The notes beneath the pieces were generated by a model. It was not told the origin of the DNA and ran no database searches. It worked only from the letters and a program-made list of their open reading frames with translations. A stretch of 64,000 nucleotides of DNA from Phragmites australis (taxonomy: Eukaryota; Streptophyta; Magnoliopsida; Poales; Poaceae). Of this stretch, positions 1-10,955 are shown one piece after another. Within the stretch, counting starts at the first letter, position 1, and each line of letters starts with the position of its first letter. The DNA lies in NCBI RefSeq assembly GCF_958298935.1, contig NC_084940.1, forward strand, positions 2,262,001-2,326,000, read 5' to 3'. The position numbers and the translations under genes are program-made.

Positions 1-302
1 TACCCCAAAGCCCTTGATGCACCGATCGTTGCCGCTTAGAATTGCGGGTGCAACGCAGAGCATCGACAATTACAAATCTAGACTCATGTCACCATATAAT
101 TTTTCATAACTATTTTGATAATGTTTTAAACTTTCAGAGCACCGGAATGCAATATTTTTAAAAAATTTAAAAATTAAATTTGCAAAATTCAAAATAGAAA
201 AATATATTTGTAATTTTTTATTTAAAAAATAAAAAATTGACCGTTCGACCTAGATGGTTCAACGCTGTGCCAATGAGGATTTGGTGTGGAGGATGGAGGA
301 TA

Positions 303-1119
303 TTTAACTTTTTGCCACACTACCAGATGACGCACGTTAAAATACCACTATCGGATTCACTCGCTCAAATGCCACCCGTCCCATGTTCCCTCATGAACAG
401 TACTTAAGAGTTCAAAAAATGCACCAAAAAATGTGTCGCTTTTTGTACATGCTCTATAATTCGTAAGCAACCTATTTTAACTGATTCATCTAAAAATCTT
501 GTGTAGAATTCAAACTAAAATTCTCCAAAAGGTGCTACTTTTAAAACTTATAACAATTTTTAAGGCCTCACAAAAATTCCCCAAAAATCTGGAAAAAATC
601 ACTAATATTACTCTAATGTAATGTACTAATTTATAAAATTATTTCTCACCCTAGGTTCTAAGGCGAAAAAGTGAGTTCCTTTGTAATGTCTATTTGTTAG
701 TACTAATGCTCATTTTCTAATAAATGGGCATTACAAAGGAACTCACTTTTTCAACTTATAACTTAGGGTGGGAGATAATTGTAGAAATTAATGCATCATA
801 TTAGAGGAATATTAGTGATTTTTGTTCAGATTTTTTGGGAATTTTTGTGAGCCCTTAAAAATTGCAATAAGTTGCAAAAGTAGCACCTTTTGGGGAATTT
901 TAGTTTGAATTCTACACAAGATTTTTAGATTAATCTAGTTAAAATAGGTTTCTTATGAATTATAGAGTATGTACAAAAATCGACATATTTTTTTATGCAT
1001 TTTTTGAGCTCTCAGATACTGTTTATAAGGGGAACATGAGGCCAGTGTTATTTGAGCAAAGGAATCCGGTAGAGTGGCGTTTTGACATGCGTCATTCGGG
1101 TAGGTGATAAAAAGTTAAA
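303..1119. mobile_element. Fold-back (snap-back) inverted-repeat element
   Basis: Two arms of about 400 bp are inverted copies of each other, folding around position ~705. The outer ends TTTAACTTTTT (303-313) and AAAAAGTTAAA (1109-1119) pair, and the pairing continues through nearly the whole interval, for example GAGTTCCTTTGTAATG on the left against CATTACAAAGGAACTC on the right. No coding sequence and no clear target duplication were seen. The inner arm sequence (around 590-690) resembles the long terminal inverted repeats of the element at 45831-47544, so both probably belong to one family. Confidence 0.75.
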
Positions 1120-1433
1120 CTAGGCAGATTGGCACGCTTACGTTGCATCTTTTTTTTTCACAGAACATGACAAAAGAAGATTAAAAAATTAGATTCACCA
1201 ATTTTGGGCATCTCATATTTATTTATGAATTTATTAATATTTAACACATGCATTTAATTATGGGAAAAACAATATTATTTTTGTACATACACATAATTTT
1301 AATATGTAGACGACAGTAATACAAACCTAACAAAATTTGTTTCATATTTTTTTTGAGTTTTAGATATTTTTCTGTGCATTTTAGATTATTTCAGCTGATT
1401 TATCAATATAACTATTATACCTTTAAAAAATTG

Positions 1434-1506
1434 TATTATACATATAAATATACATATACATATATACATACATACACGTATATACATATCCATATATACA
1501 TACATA
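1434..1506. repeat. TA/CATA-rich microsatellite
   Basis: This is an imperfect run of ATATACAT-type units (tatacatataaatatacat...). The rest of 1120-2585 shows no gene: it is AT-rich to about 1850 and then becomes GC-rich towards the promoter of the downstream LRAT-like gene. Confidence 0.8.
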
Positions 1507-2585
1507 GGGCCCACATAAACAGTAACTACAGTGCTTAAGCCCCTAGCATCGCTCCAATTCTTGGAGCTTTAATATACAGTATTGATTCCCCGGAAGATGG
1601 ACGACGACCAGTTTTTTGGACCATGCTCCCTAGTCCACATCAAATTCTCGTGGGCCATCCCTGTGACTGACTATTGACGGGGTATCCCATCCGCGGGCAT
1701 CTCAACATGCTAAAATTAGGATTCGAAAAAGAGAAAGGTGCTAGAATCATACATTACCTCTTAGCCATCGTCTAGTTGGTCTGGAAAATGGGATCAATGC
1801 ATTATGCTCTCATCATTACCAGCAACTTCTTTCCTAAAAAAAGGTTATTCCTATCAGTTATCGGTGACATCACCATCCATGAAGCTTCGGACGAGCGACC
1901 GAACAAGCGAAGCCTACGACTACGAGCGATCCACGATGGCATCAGGTGACCGGCGGCACGGTGGGAGCTCGTGCCACTGCCACGGCGGCCCCGGTGTTGC
2001 TGGCCGGTCCTGTACCCTCTAGCCACCCCGTGCCGTTCGTTCTACCCGCACCAGCTAGCGCGCCTCGTCTCACCACTCTTCACCTTCTCACCGCGCCGCC
2101 GTTTTGCTCTTGCAGTCTTGCACTCGTGCAGTCGCAGCAGTCAAAAAAAAGCCAACAAACTTAGATGCGCAGCAGGAAACGCGGCGCGCTGTTGCTGGTG
2201 CTACCTGAGATTATATCTCTAATCTAATTTAATTTAGACGTGTTAGCTGTGTGGTGCGTGACTGCGTGTATTCTTCAGCGCTTAAAAAAAAACGCGGCAC
2301 GGTAGAAGAAAAACGGCCAGATCCCAAGGCCCGCTGCGACGTGCCGATCCCGATCCCCGCGCTCACCTACTCCGCCGCGGCATGTGACAATCTCCTCCGT
2401 CTCTTTTGCTCCGCTCGCCTCGAGCCAGATGCGGCGGAAGGCCAACGACCGAGGGCGACGCACTCGGCGGTGGTGGTGCCTTGTACCCCGTGACAGCGAC
2501 ATTCTTTTCTTTCACCGTGCCGTCTCCCCAAACCCCACCCCCGACGCCTCGCCCCCGCCCCTCGTTGCACTCCACCGCGGCCTCC

Positions 2586-2593
2586 TTATATAG
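2586..2593 (+). promoter_or_regulatory. Putative TATA box of the LRAT-like gene
   Basis: TTATATAG lies about 140 bp upstream of the chosen ATG at 2729 in an otherwise GC-rich promoter. The spacing would put transcription start near 2615-2625. Confidence 0.5.
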
Positions 2594-2652
2594 AGCCCAC
2601 TCGGCCACTCTCTCCGTCCACCCCTACGCGCGCCCGCTTGCTCGCCCTCCCC

Positions 2653-2664
2653 ATGGACGGGTAG
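2653..2664 (+). promoter_or_regulatory. Minimal upstream ORF in the LRAT-like gene leader
   Basis: ATG GAC GGG TAG (a 3-codon ORF with a good CC-ATGG context) precedes the main ATG at 2729 and would be in the leader if the TATA box at 2586 is used. It could lower translation of the main ORF. Confidence 0.4.
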
Positions 2665-2728
2665 GACTGCAGTGGCGGCGCGGAGGCCGGAGTGCGCACC
2701 GACACGTTGGGTGGCGGCGGGGGCGGGG

Positions 2729-5162
2729 ATGGGGCTGCTGTCGAACAGGGTGGAGCGGTCGGAGATCAGGCCCGGCGACCACATCTACACCTGGAGGGCC
2801 GTCTACGCCTACTCCCACCACGGTACGCCCTCTCCTCGGCCCCCTTCCCCCCGGTGACGACGCAGTTTCCTGCGCTTCTCGAGTCCCTGCCGCGAATTAT
2901 CGCCGATGGTGCAGATCCAGTTGCCCCACCGGCGCTGTGAATTCAGTCGTCGAGTGTGCAGAGTGAAGTAGGCCGGATTTCTTGCCCGCGCCGGGTCAAT
3001 GTGGGCGCGTTTCCGCCGCCGGTGTGATTTCGGTCAGGGTTGTGCTTTGCTTGGTCCGTTTGCCGGTACGACCAGTAAGTGCGCGTGTCCTCGCGTCCAT
3101 GTTTCGTCGCAACTGGGCAATCTGTGAAGTTTACTGCTTTCTGCTTTCCTTTCTGAATTTCTCTGCAAAGCCCTCTGCTTGACGCATCGATCGCTTGTTT
3201 GGTAGCAGATGCGCATCAAGGCATCAACCATGCATGCTAATTCTTTTTATTTTATTTTTTAACACCGAATCTTCTTCCCGGGGCATTCATCGGAGGTTTT
3301 TAATGAGGTGTGCAAGACCGGGTTCGAACCCCCTACCGACTCCTTCCACCTGTTCGCATGCCAATTCTTGTGCTCACTTCCATTAATCTGTGAAATTGAC
3401 GAATTGTCACGGTATCAGCTTGGTGGCAGTAGCTCGCTGTAACGGGGGGAAATCGGGGGATACACAAGATAGATATTGATGCCATGTTTCTACTCCATCT
3501 CATCTGACCTCAGTTTGTTAGGCATGGAATTGAGGCCTCAGCTGAAGCTCCCATACCCTGTCCATAAATGCTTCCAGATGGCTAGGATGCCACATGCTGC
3601 GTCCTTTGCGTTCCATGTGGAGCAAACGACACTTGTTGTCGTTCACCTACTGCTAACCAACATGTCTGTCCGTATCTGCGCTTCGTTGTTTCTTGTGTGG
3701 AGTAGCCTACTTATTGCTCATTCGAGGTTGCTTGCAGGATAGAAGCATGATGTAAGGCTGACCCATACTTTACTGAACCTGATAAGTGACTAGTTTAGAA
3801 TTTAGTTACTATGAACTCATATCACCAAAGTATCCTATGCTAATTTGTTGAATTATATTTAGTCATGTTGACTAGTTGAGATTTTTAGATCAACGTTACC
3901 TTTTGTCTTTGCTACTTTTTTATCTGAGGACTTGTCTTTGATACCTAGCTACCCCGAGCTGCATTTACCACGGTTCTTTTTAGTTTGCATCGCTTTACTT
4001 TTATTCAGCATAGATCTTTGATCTCCATTTAGGAAGCGTGAAGGACACTTCTACACCGTGTCACTATGTGCTATGTGGACTGTGTGTCTCCACAATCTAT
4101 TCTTTTTATTGTCAGATGCAGTGTTTTACCTATTGCAGTGGTCCTTTATGGCCAAATAACACTCAAAAGGCCCATATCTAGGGAGGACAAGGTATGGGTC
4201 CTGCGTTACCTGCATCAAAAAGCTGTAATATTTGTGAAATATATGTCCTGTTTCCCCACTTGGCCCATTCTCCTGCATAACATCTCTTGTGTGGCTGTGG
4301 ATGTTTTTCAAGGATTACCTTTTCATTTCCATCATGCTATTCACAAACGGAGCAATATCTAAAGCAATTTTAATTTATTAATCTTCAGTTTTGAAATTCC
4401 TTTACAATGCTTCTTAACAAAATTTTGTTGTGTTGTTCATGTGCAGGTATTTATGTTGGAGGAAGCAAGGTAGTCCATTTTACACGAAAGAAAGAAGCTG
4501 AATCTGGTACAGATTCATCCGACTCCACTTCCATCCTGATCTCAGAGGCTCCATTAGAGTGCCCAACATTCCCTGATTGTGGATTTCAGCTGCCCAATAG
4601 TGGTGTCGTGCTCACTTGCTTGGACTGCTTTCTCCGCAACGGTTCCCTCTACTGCTTCGAGTATGGTGTGCCATCCGCAGTTTTCCTTGCAAAGCTTCGT
4701 GGAGGAACCTGCACCATTGCCCAATCAGACCCACCGGAGGTTGTCGTTCCCCGAGCCATGTACCTACTTCAAAACGGGTTTGGAAACTATGACATATTTG
4801 AGAAGAACTGCGAAGACTTTGCACTCTACTGCAAGACCGGGCTTCTACCTGTTGAGGAACCTGGCATTGGGACTAGTGGGCAAACGTCTTCTGCCATCGG
4901 CGTGCCATTGGCAGCTCTTCTCTCCAGTCCATTTAAGCTTTTCGCTGCTGGTCCACTTGGAATGGCCACCATCACTGCTGGCATGTACTGTGCTGGTAGA
5001 TACATAACTGACATAGGAGTAAGGAAGGATTTAGCGAAAGTTGAAGTGGAGAATTTATCATCACACCTTGGTTTCCGCCTTGTTGAAGATGAAGAATCAG
5101 TGAACAAGCAAACAGAAAAGGTGAAGACCTTGCTCCCTATGAAGAGGAAACGCGAAAGGTGA
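2729..5162 (+). CDS. LRAT/NC-domain protein, 2 exons
   Basis: Exons are 2729-2822 and 4447-5162, joined by a phase-1 GT-AG intron of 1.6 kb, giving 269 residues. The protein belongs to the plant NC-domain family related to lecithin:retinol acyltransferase and H-Ras-like suppressor proteins (NlpC/P60-type papain-like fold). An N-terminal GDHIYTW strand is followed by SHHGIYVGG, which supplies the conserved His (residues 30-31) and spans the splice junction. The nucleophile motif NCEDFALYC puts the conserved Cys at about residue 153. A hydrophobic segment at about residues 177-210 could anchor it in a membrane, and the tail is Lys/Arg-rich. The family acts as thiol acyltransferases or phospholipases; the substrate here is unknown. 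The start is the first in-frame ATG, just before the conserved strand. Expression could be limited by the short ORF at 2653. Confidence 0.9.
3248..3345 (-). repeat. Possible tRNA-derived SINE fragment in intron 1
   Basis: A perfect Pol III B-box-like GGTTCGAACC occurs near 3321, next to a T-rich tract (an A-rich tail if read on the minus strand). Only part of such an element is recognisable and no A box could be assigned, so this is tentative. The remainder of the intron (2823-4446) shows nothing else. Confidence 0.3.
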
Positions 5163-7840
5163 CTGTGACAATACAGTTTGGGAGTATAAACTTGTCTGCC
5201 CTTCACAGATAGTTGGTGCAGAATTGTGGATAATTCAGAATAGAGTATATTTCGTTGTAATAAGATTGGTATCGATGTGTACCTGCAGAATGTGCTCTGA
5301 TTTGATTTGGTGCACACCTCACATGAACAGTTGAACTACTTTATATACTAGATATGCGATGGAAATTGGATTACTGAATCACTATATCTAGATTTTGTTC
5401 CATGTTTGTTTGCTCTGTGATAGCCCACATGCAAGTCATGTTGTCTGCTCTTTTTCTCCTGCTGCAATTACCAGTTTTATTCTTTACTGGTCTGTAAAAT
5501 GATGGCTTCCAGACTCTGGGAGACCACCATTTCTGGAGTTACTGGAAAGGGCAAACTGTCGGCATTGTTGTTTTCATCAGTTATCATGTATGAGTAGATC
5601 TTTCGCCCTGACCTGATGATTGTATAATGACAGCGTGCTCGGATTCTACCAGATGTTGTCACAGTCTCACAGAGGAAACTTCAGCACCTTTTTGCATGTG
5701 GAAGAGGTTCTGTAGCTACAGGGCAAAGATGCTTGTTGTTTCCTTTGGAAATTACCTGCATCCATAGCCTTTCCTTTTACCTCTCTTTGTGTTCTACCTT
5801 TAATCATTGATCTGGTACTGGTAGACCCTCCACCAACCTGTTTTTCTTTGTTTTCTCATTCATCTGGATCACATTGGCCACGTTGTGTGTTGAGATCTGG
5901 GCATCGATTGAGCCAGAAAAGTGGCAGTGCCTGGACCATTGTTTCAGAGTACAGACTGGTAGTCAGAAAATATTATCTTCAACTGCACTGGGCTTCCTTG
6001 TCAGTTGATCTGGTTGACTTGTATTGTACTGGTGTGTAAGTACGGGATGCTACTGGAAATCACGTGAGGAGTATTATACATTTTGTATGGTTGAGCATGG
6101 GATTAGCGATTGGCAAATAATGTCTCCTTCCTCATGACACGTCTGGTGTGTAGTTTTATGATATTTCAGATTAGTGAAAGTTACTCTAGGTAAGAATAGA
6201 AACAATCAAAATGAGTTGCGAAACCTGGAGAGGAGTTGGCATATGTGGACAAAGAGGTTTGGATCCAAATACCTGGGATTTAGTTCAGAGTTGAACTCAC
6301 TCGGGCAAGAGGGATCAAATTAGCAGTGTTCTTTGTCCCTGTACTGATCCAGAATTGGAAGTTAGCAGTTTGTTTTAGCTCAAAATTTTCAGCCGGAAAT
6401 GTGTGCGGACTGGACTGCCATGTGGTGATTGAAAAGAGCATTTGCAGTTTGTTTTCGCTTCTTTTGTTTGTCCAGGCCCAATGCATATTGAAGCCTGTAT
6501 CTGTATGGATTCAGATCACGGTCTATGTCACTGCCTCACTGGAACTTCAACAGCAGAAACGTTGTCCCATTTGTGCCGCTCAAATTGGCCCAAATGTTTT
6601 GAGAAGCTCTGCAAGGTGGCGTGTGTCCTGACCAACAGTTGGTCTACAATGCTTCAGTTTATCTAGTTTCTCTCTTTTTTATAAAGGAAGTTTTAAATTG
6701 CTTGAGCACTTTAGGTATGGGGTAGAAGCATTTTCTCTTTTGTTCTTTGTTTGGCGGAGCTGCATTCTTCTTACATATACAGACATTCAGATAATGTATT
6801 TCAAAGGACTTCAATTATTGTGACAGACTTGCAGCTTGCGTCTTGCAACTTGTTTTCTAGCCATTACAGAAAAAAAGCTAGCCATAGAGGTATACCAACC
6901 GTGCAAGACAGAAAGAACAAAGGATAGGAACAAGAATGCCATGCGGGCACTAACGCCGTGGCTGTTTCCTGCACTCCTCTGCATCTGCCTGAATAAGCAA
7001 GGCCGGCTTCAGGTTCCAGCGGTCTGAAACTTGCATTTTTTTTTCTTTCTGAATCCTCTCAAGGTGGACATAATAATTCATTTCTTTACAGGAGTGCGAG
7101 GTCCAGTTCACATTCTTGGCGCTACAGCGTCGATCAGTGCGGATCTTTTAAATAAACAAAACACAAAAGTCGATTAGTGCTGATGACAAGAGGCACATAG
7201 CATTTGTGCTTTGTCTTTGTAGTACATCACTGCACCTTCTTTTGCATAGGTTATCCACGTACCTCAGTGATGGGCACGAGTGTGCAGGGAATACGGCTGC
7301 ACCGCCGTGCAGGCGTTATCGCTCGGTGGCGAAGCGGCCGACGGTCACAGAGACAAGGCGCCGGTGTCGACCATGTAGCTAGGTAGCTCGTGAAATGTCG
7401 GGGTCGTTTTCCGGTACTCTACGCCTAATTTAGGCAGTTAGTTTACCCGCTATGTTCAGTAGTTTTTGTTCGGTTTCCTCTGGATTGACCGAGCAACTCA
7501 GTCTGTTGATTTTCTTCTTATCACAATAGACAAGTCTCATACGGATTCGTTTACAACATAGACAAGGTCTTAGTGTTCATCAACATCATTCTTTGCTGCA
7601 GTGGTGAACGCAACGAAATCACAGAGAGACTTGTCGTCTTCCTCCTCCTCCATCATATCTCCCTCTTTTTCTACTTCTTTTGCAAAAATTGGAGGAGTAC
7701 GGGGGAGTGGCAGACGGTGAGGGTTGAGCCCCTCCTGTCGAAAATTTCTATCGTGTAACCGTTACACACATCAATTTATGTAACAACTCAACCAAAACCC
7801 TATGTTAGAGGTTATAAATTTTTTTAACAAATATATGATA
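5163..7840. other. Non-coding spacer and 3' region of the LRAT-like gene
   Basis: The first few hundred bases are probably the 3' UTR (T-rich, AATAAG-like signal near 5260). No reading frame here shows a recognisable domain, and the short open frames lack coding character. Confidence 0.5.
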
Positions 7841-7982
7841 GTGTAGAGAAAGCTATCATCTACCATCTCATGAAATTTGAACTTAAACAACAACTTGTGC
7901 AGGGAGGAAAAAAAACAAAAAAATCTTTATCCAAGTTATTGTTTCTCTCCTACTTAAAAATAACCTAATGCCTCCTATCGTC

Positions 7983-8112
7983 CCGCTTCGGTTCCTACTC
8001 CCGCATCACCTGGCGTACACGCCCAAATGTCCTGCATCCCTGTCCATCGTCTGCCCGCCTGCTCTCCCACGATCTCCGCCGCAACTCCGCTTCGGTTCCT
8101 ACTCCCGCATCA
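7983..8112. repeat. 26-bp direct repeat
   Basis: CCGCTTCGGTTCCTACTCCC followed by GCATCA occurs at 7983-8008 and again at 8087-8112, 104 bp apart. It sits in a short GC-rich island just upstream of the LINE remnant. Confidence 0.7.
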
Positions 8113-8139
8113 TCTTGCTGCAAATTATTTGCTCATTTT

Positions 8140-8432
8140 TAGATGAGGTGATAAACTGCATAACGGGTTATGATATCTTTTTGGAGGGGTACTATCAGAT
8201 GCGCCAACAGTATATACAGTTAAAGGACAATCCGAAAAATTTAGTTTGGCAGGGGAATAGTAGTAAGGTTTTCCGGTTAAATCAATGGATACTAGGTTGA
8301 AATGCAAAGATTCATGTTTCCCTCAAAATTTTACTTGCCAAGTGAAATTCCTCTTAAGATTAAAGTTTTTATTTGTCTTGTGATTAAAAATATCATTCTG
8401 ATTAGAGATAACTCATAATTTTGCAAAGAGAC
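8140..8432 (+). pseudogene. LINE (L1-type) reverse-transcriptase C-terminal remnant
   Basis: Translated across stops, the segment keeps the pattern found just before and in the RT zinc-binding region of plant L1-type LINEs: an FxVKSM-like stretch, then IPLKIKVF followed by a RDN-type motif. The same region is present in the LINE at 17868-19790. Several stop codons and a frameshift make it non-functional. It is cut at 8432 by the solo LTR and resumes after it (AAAAGAACCTGG from 9811) for perhaps 50-100 bp. Confidence 0.6.
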
Positions 8433-9805
8433 TGTCGGAGGATTAAAGATTCGGTCGGAGGGATGATCCTAAATAAGTTCGTCGGAGAAATAAATGGAAG
8501 CGGAAGTAAATGCAACGGAGTTTAGGCAGGTTCGGACCACACGGGGGCGTAATAACCTACTCCTGTATGTATGCAATTACTTACCCTGAGGGGATCCCTC
8601 AGGGATATATCTGGTTACAAGGATATATTGCCTAACTAAAAGCTTGAGGCTCCTTGTTCTAGCTCTGCTCAGGCATGCTTGCAATGTTTTCGTCTGAGTG
8701 TGGCACGGTCGATTGCTTGGGCTTGTCTTTTTTTCCAATTGTTCTCTCCTCCAGTGTTTCAATATCTCAATCTCTCTGTATGCCGATCCTTTTATGCACT
8801 CGTCGGCCGCGACATACCCCGAACAGGAAGGAATGGGCATAAGTTCCAAGACACCACGACTGAGAAAGACGTCATCATTTTCTCTGGGCAAAGTGACAGG
8901 GGCAGTGGAAAAACGCGGCGCGCGTCCGGTCACTCGTCACTGTGGACGCCCTGGCGACGGGCGCCGTTGAGAGGGCCCACCGGGCAGCCACAGAGGCACC
9001 CGGCGTGCCCACCCTGTCTTGTTCCTCTGCCACGGCAGGGCGGCAGGCGGAACGCCTTGATCCTGGCAACGTTATCCCGAGATACACCGGATGGTACGGG
9101 ACAGGACCCGTGCAATTAATGGCCCCACGCCTCTCTGCCAAAGCATGGCAGGGACTGACACTGCGGCGGGAGCAGTTGGGGATGTCAGGCCGCGCACGCC
9201 CATTAAATGCGGCCTCGGACCTCTGACTGGTTGACACCTCATCGGTGGGCCCCTCAGGGGCCCTTCTGGGTCATCGGGGCACCGAGTGCTCGGGGGTACT
9301 GTTCACCTCCCTGAGCACTCTCGCACGAACCTTCGGGGAACCTAGTGCTCGGGGGCCACCACGTGCAACCCCGAGCACTCTCTCCCGAGCACTTTTGCAC
9401 TGACCCCTCGGGGAATCGAGTGCTCGGGGGCTGCCACGTGCTACCCCGAACACTCTCTTCCGGAACTTAGCTCTTTTGATCGTCGGGGGACTAGGGTGCT
9501 CGGGGGCGACCGGGCACCTCCCCGAGCACTTTCTTCCCGGTACTTGGACTCTGTGGGTCATCGGGGAACTGGGGTGCTCGGGGACCAGAGGCTGTGGCCC
9601 CGAGCACTTTCTTCCCGGTACTTGGACTCTGCGGGTCATCGGTGAACTGGGGTGCTCGGGGACCAGAGGCTGTGGCCCCGAGCACCTTCTCTCGGAACTT
9701 ATATTTTTCTCATCCCACAGGAGGGACCTCGCGGGATGGTGACACGTGGCGGACGGCTGACCTGGCTTCGGGACTCAGGGACATCCGGTTCCTGATACAC
9801 CGACA
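8433..9805 (-). mobile_element. Solo LTR of an LTR retrotransposon, TSD GAGAC
   Basis: The element runs TGTCGG...CCGACA and is flanked by a perfect 5-bp target duplication GAGAC (8428-8432 and 9806-9810). Length is 1373 bp. It has no internal coding region, primer-binding site or second LTR, so it is a solo LTR left by LTR-LTR recombination. It is the same family as 34819-36148 in opposite orientation: both share the GTGCTCGGGG/CCCCGAGCAC repeat zone and a related terminal segment (CAGGTTCGGACC here, its reverse GGCCCGAACCTG there). It is inserted in a LINE remnant. Confidence 0.88.
9521..9697. repeat. 78-bp minisatellite inside the solo LTR
   Basis: A unit beginning CCCGAGCAC recurs at 9521, 9599 and 9677, exactly 78 bp apart; the first two units are nearly identical and the third is partial. 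Each unit contains the inverted pair GTGCTCGGGG ... CCCCGAGCAC. More diverged copies extend leftwards to about 9290. Confidence 0.85.
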
Positions 9806-9810
9806 GAGAC

Positions 9811-10848
9811 AAAAGAACCTGGATAATTTAATGTCATGCAGTGCTTGAGCTTATTTCAAATTGGAAATTGTTAGACATTGTCTCAATTATCAATCTGATG
9901 ATTTAGACCTTCAAATCACATTTACCTGCACGACTTAAATTAGTACAACTTAAGATTAGTAAAACTCACTACTGTATATGTGGATTTATTATGGAGAATT
10001 TGACTGATAAGAAAAAGAAGAAGTGCTCAAAGCAGAGTGCGACGTGAATTAAGAACATCGTCTACAGAGAGGTTCTTACACCATAATCAAAATATTTTTT
10101 ATTGCTGACTTTTTTAATTCACACAATAGTCGAGATATTTAGATCTATATGATGCATGCGAAAGATCGCCAGATGATAAGGAGGCAATTTTGCTTTCCAC
10201 GTCATTAGATTTTGTAGTATCAAAATGTCGTTTGTGTATTTATGTTTGACACGAATAATTTAATATTTATTTGTAAGTATGTTTAGGTGAAACAATTTAG
10301 AGTATCATTGTAATGTAAGTTATTTTTGATTATACAACTATTTTATAAGTCTAGTTTTTCTCTTTATTTTATATCATCGCAACAGTACCAAACACGATTG
10401 AATAAAGGTACCGGAGCAATGCACGGATACTGAATTAGCGAGCTAAAAAAATTATGAGATGATAGATGACAGCATGTTCTACACTATAATATTTTTGTTT
10501 GATTTTTTTATAACTTCTAATATAATATTTTTGTTAATCGGTTACATAAACTAATTTTTATAACAGTTACATAGAATTTCTCCGTCCCGCCCACCTGAAA
10601 AGATCCGCCTCTGCCTCGCTGAAACACGCGAAGGCCAGCGACGACCTCTGGGGAATCAACGACCGCGATGCACACAGCACGCGCGCAACGCAAACGCTAG
10701 TACGAAACAGCGTGGCCCCTACAGGCCCACTAGTCCACCCGATGGGTATCTGATCCGCCGCTCCACCGCCGCTCCGCCTCGTGAGCCTGTCACGTTGCGT
10801 TGGCTGGCCTCTTTCGCCACGGCACGCGCCCCAGCGGCACCGGACCCG
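9811..10848. other. AT-rich spacer upstream of UGE
   Basis: After the short LINE continuation the sequence is AT-rich and without coding signal. From about 10570 it becomes GC-rich and is probably the UGE promoter region. Confidence 0.5.
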
Positions 10849-10857
10849 GTATATATC
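10849..10857 (+). promoter_or_regulatory. Putative TATA box of the UGE gene
   Basis: GGTATATATCC lies about 105 bp upstream of the start ATG at 10956, predicting a leader of roughly 70-80 nt containing a GATC-type tandem (ATCGATCGATCG). Confidence 0.65.
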
Positions 10858-10955
10858 CGCTCGGGCCCAGGTAGCGCGGCCGGTGCAAGCGCAACAGAAC
10901 CCCACGACACGGGCAGCAAGCGGCGGTGCACGTGGATCGATCGATCGATCGGTCG

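Noticed and set aside
2406..2966. 186-codon open frame overlapping the LRAT-like first exon
   Set aside because: It runs through promoter, leader, exon and intron in another frame and has no domain; high GC explains the lack of stops.
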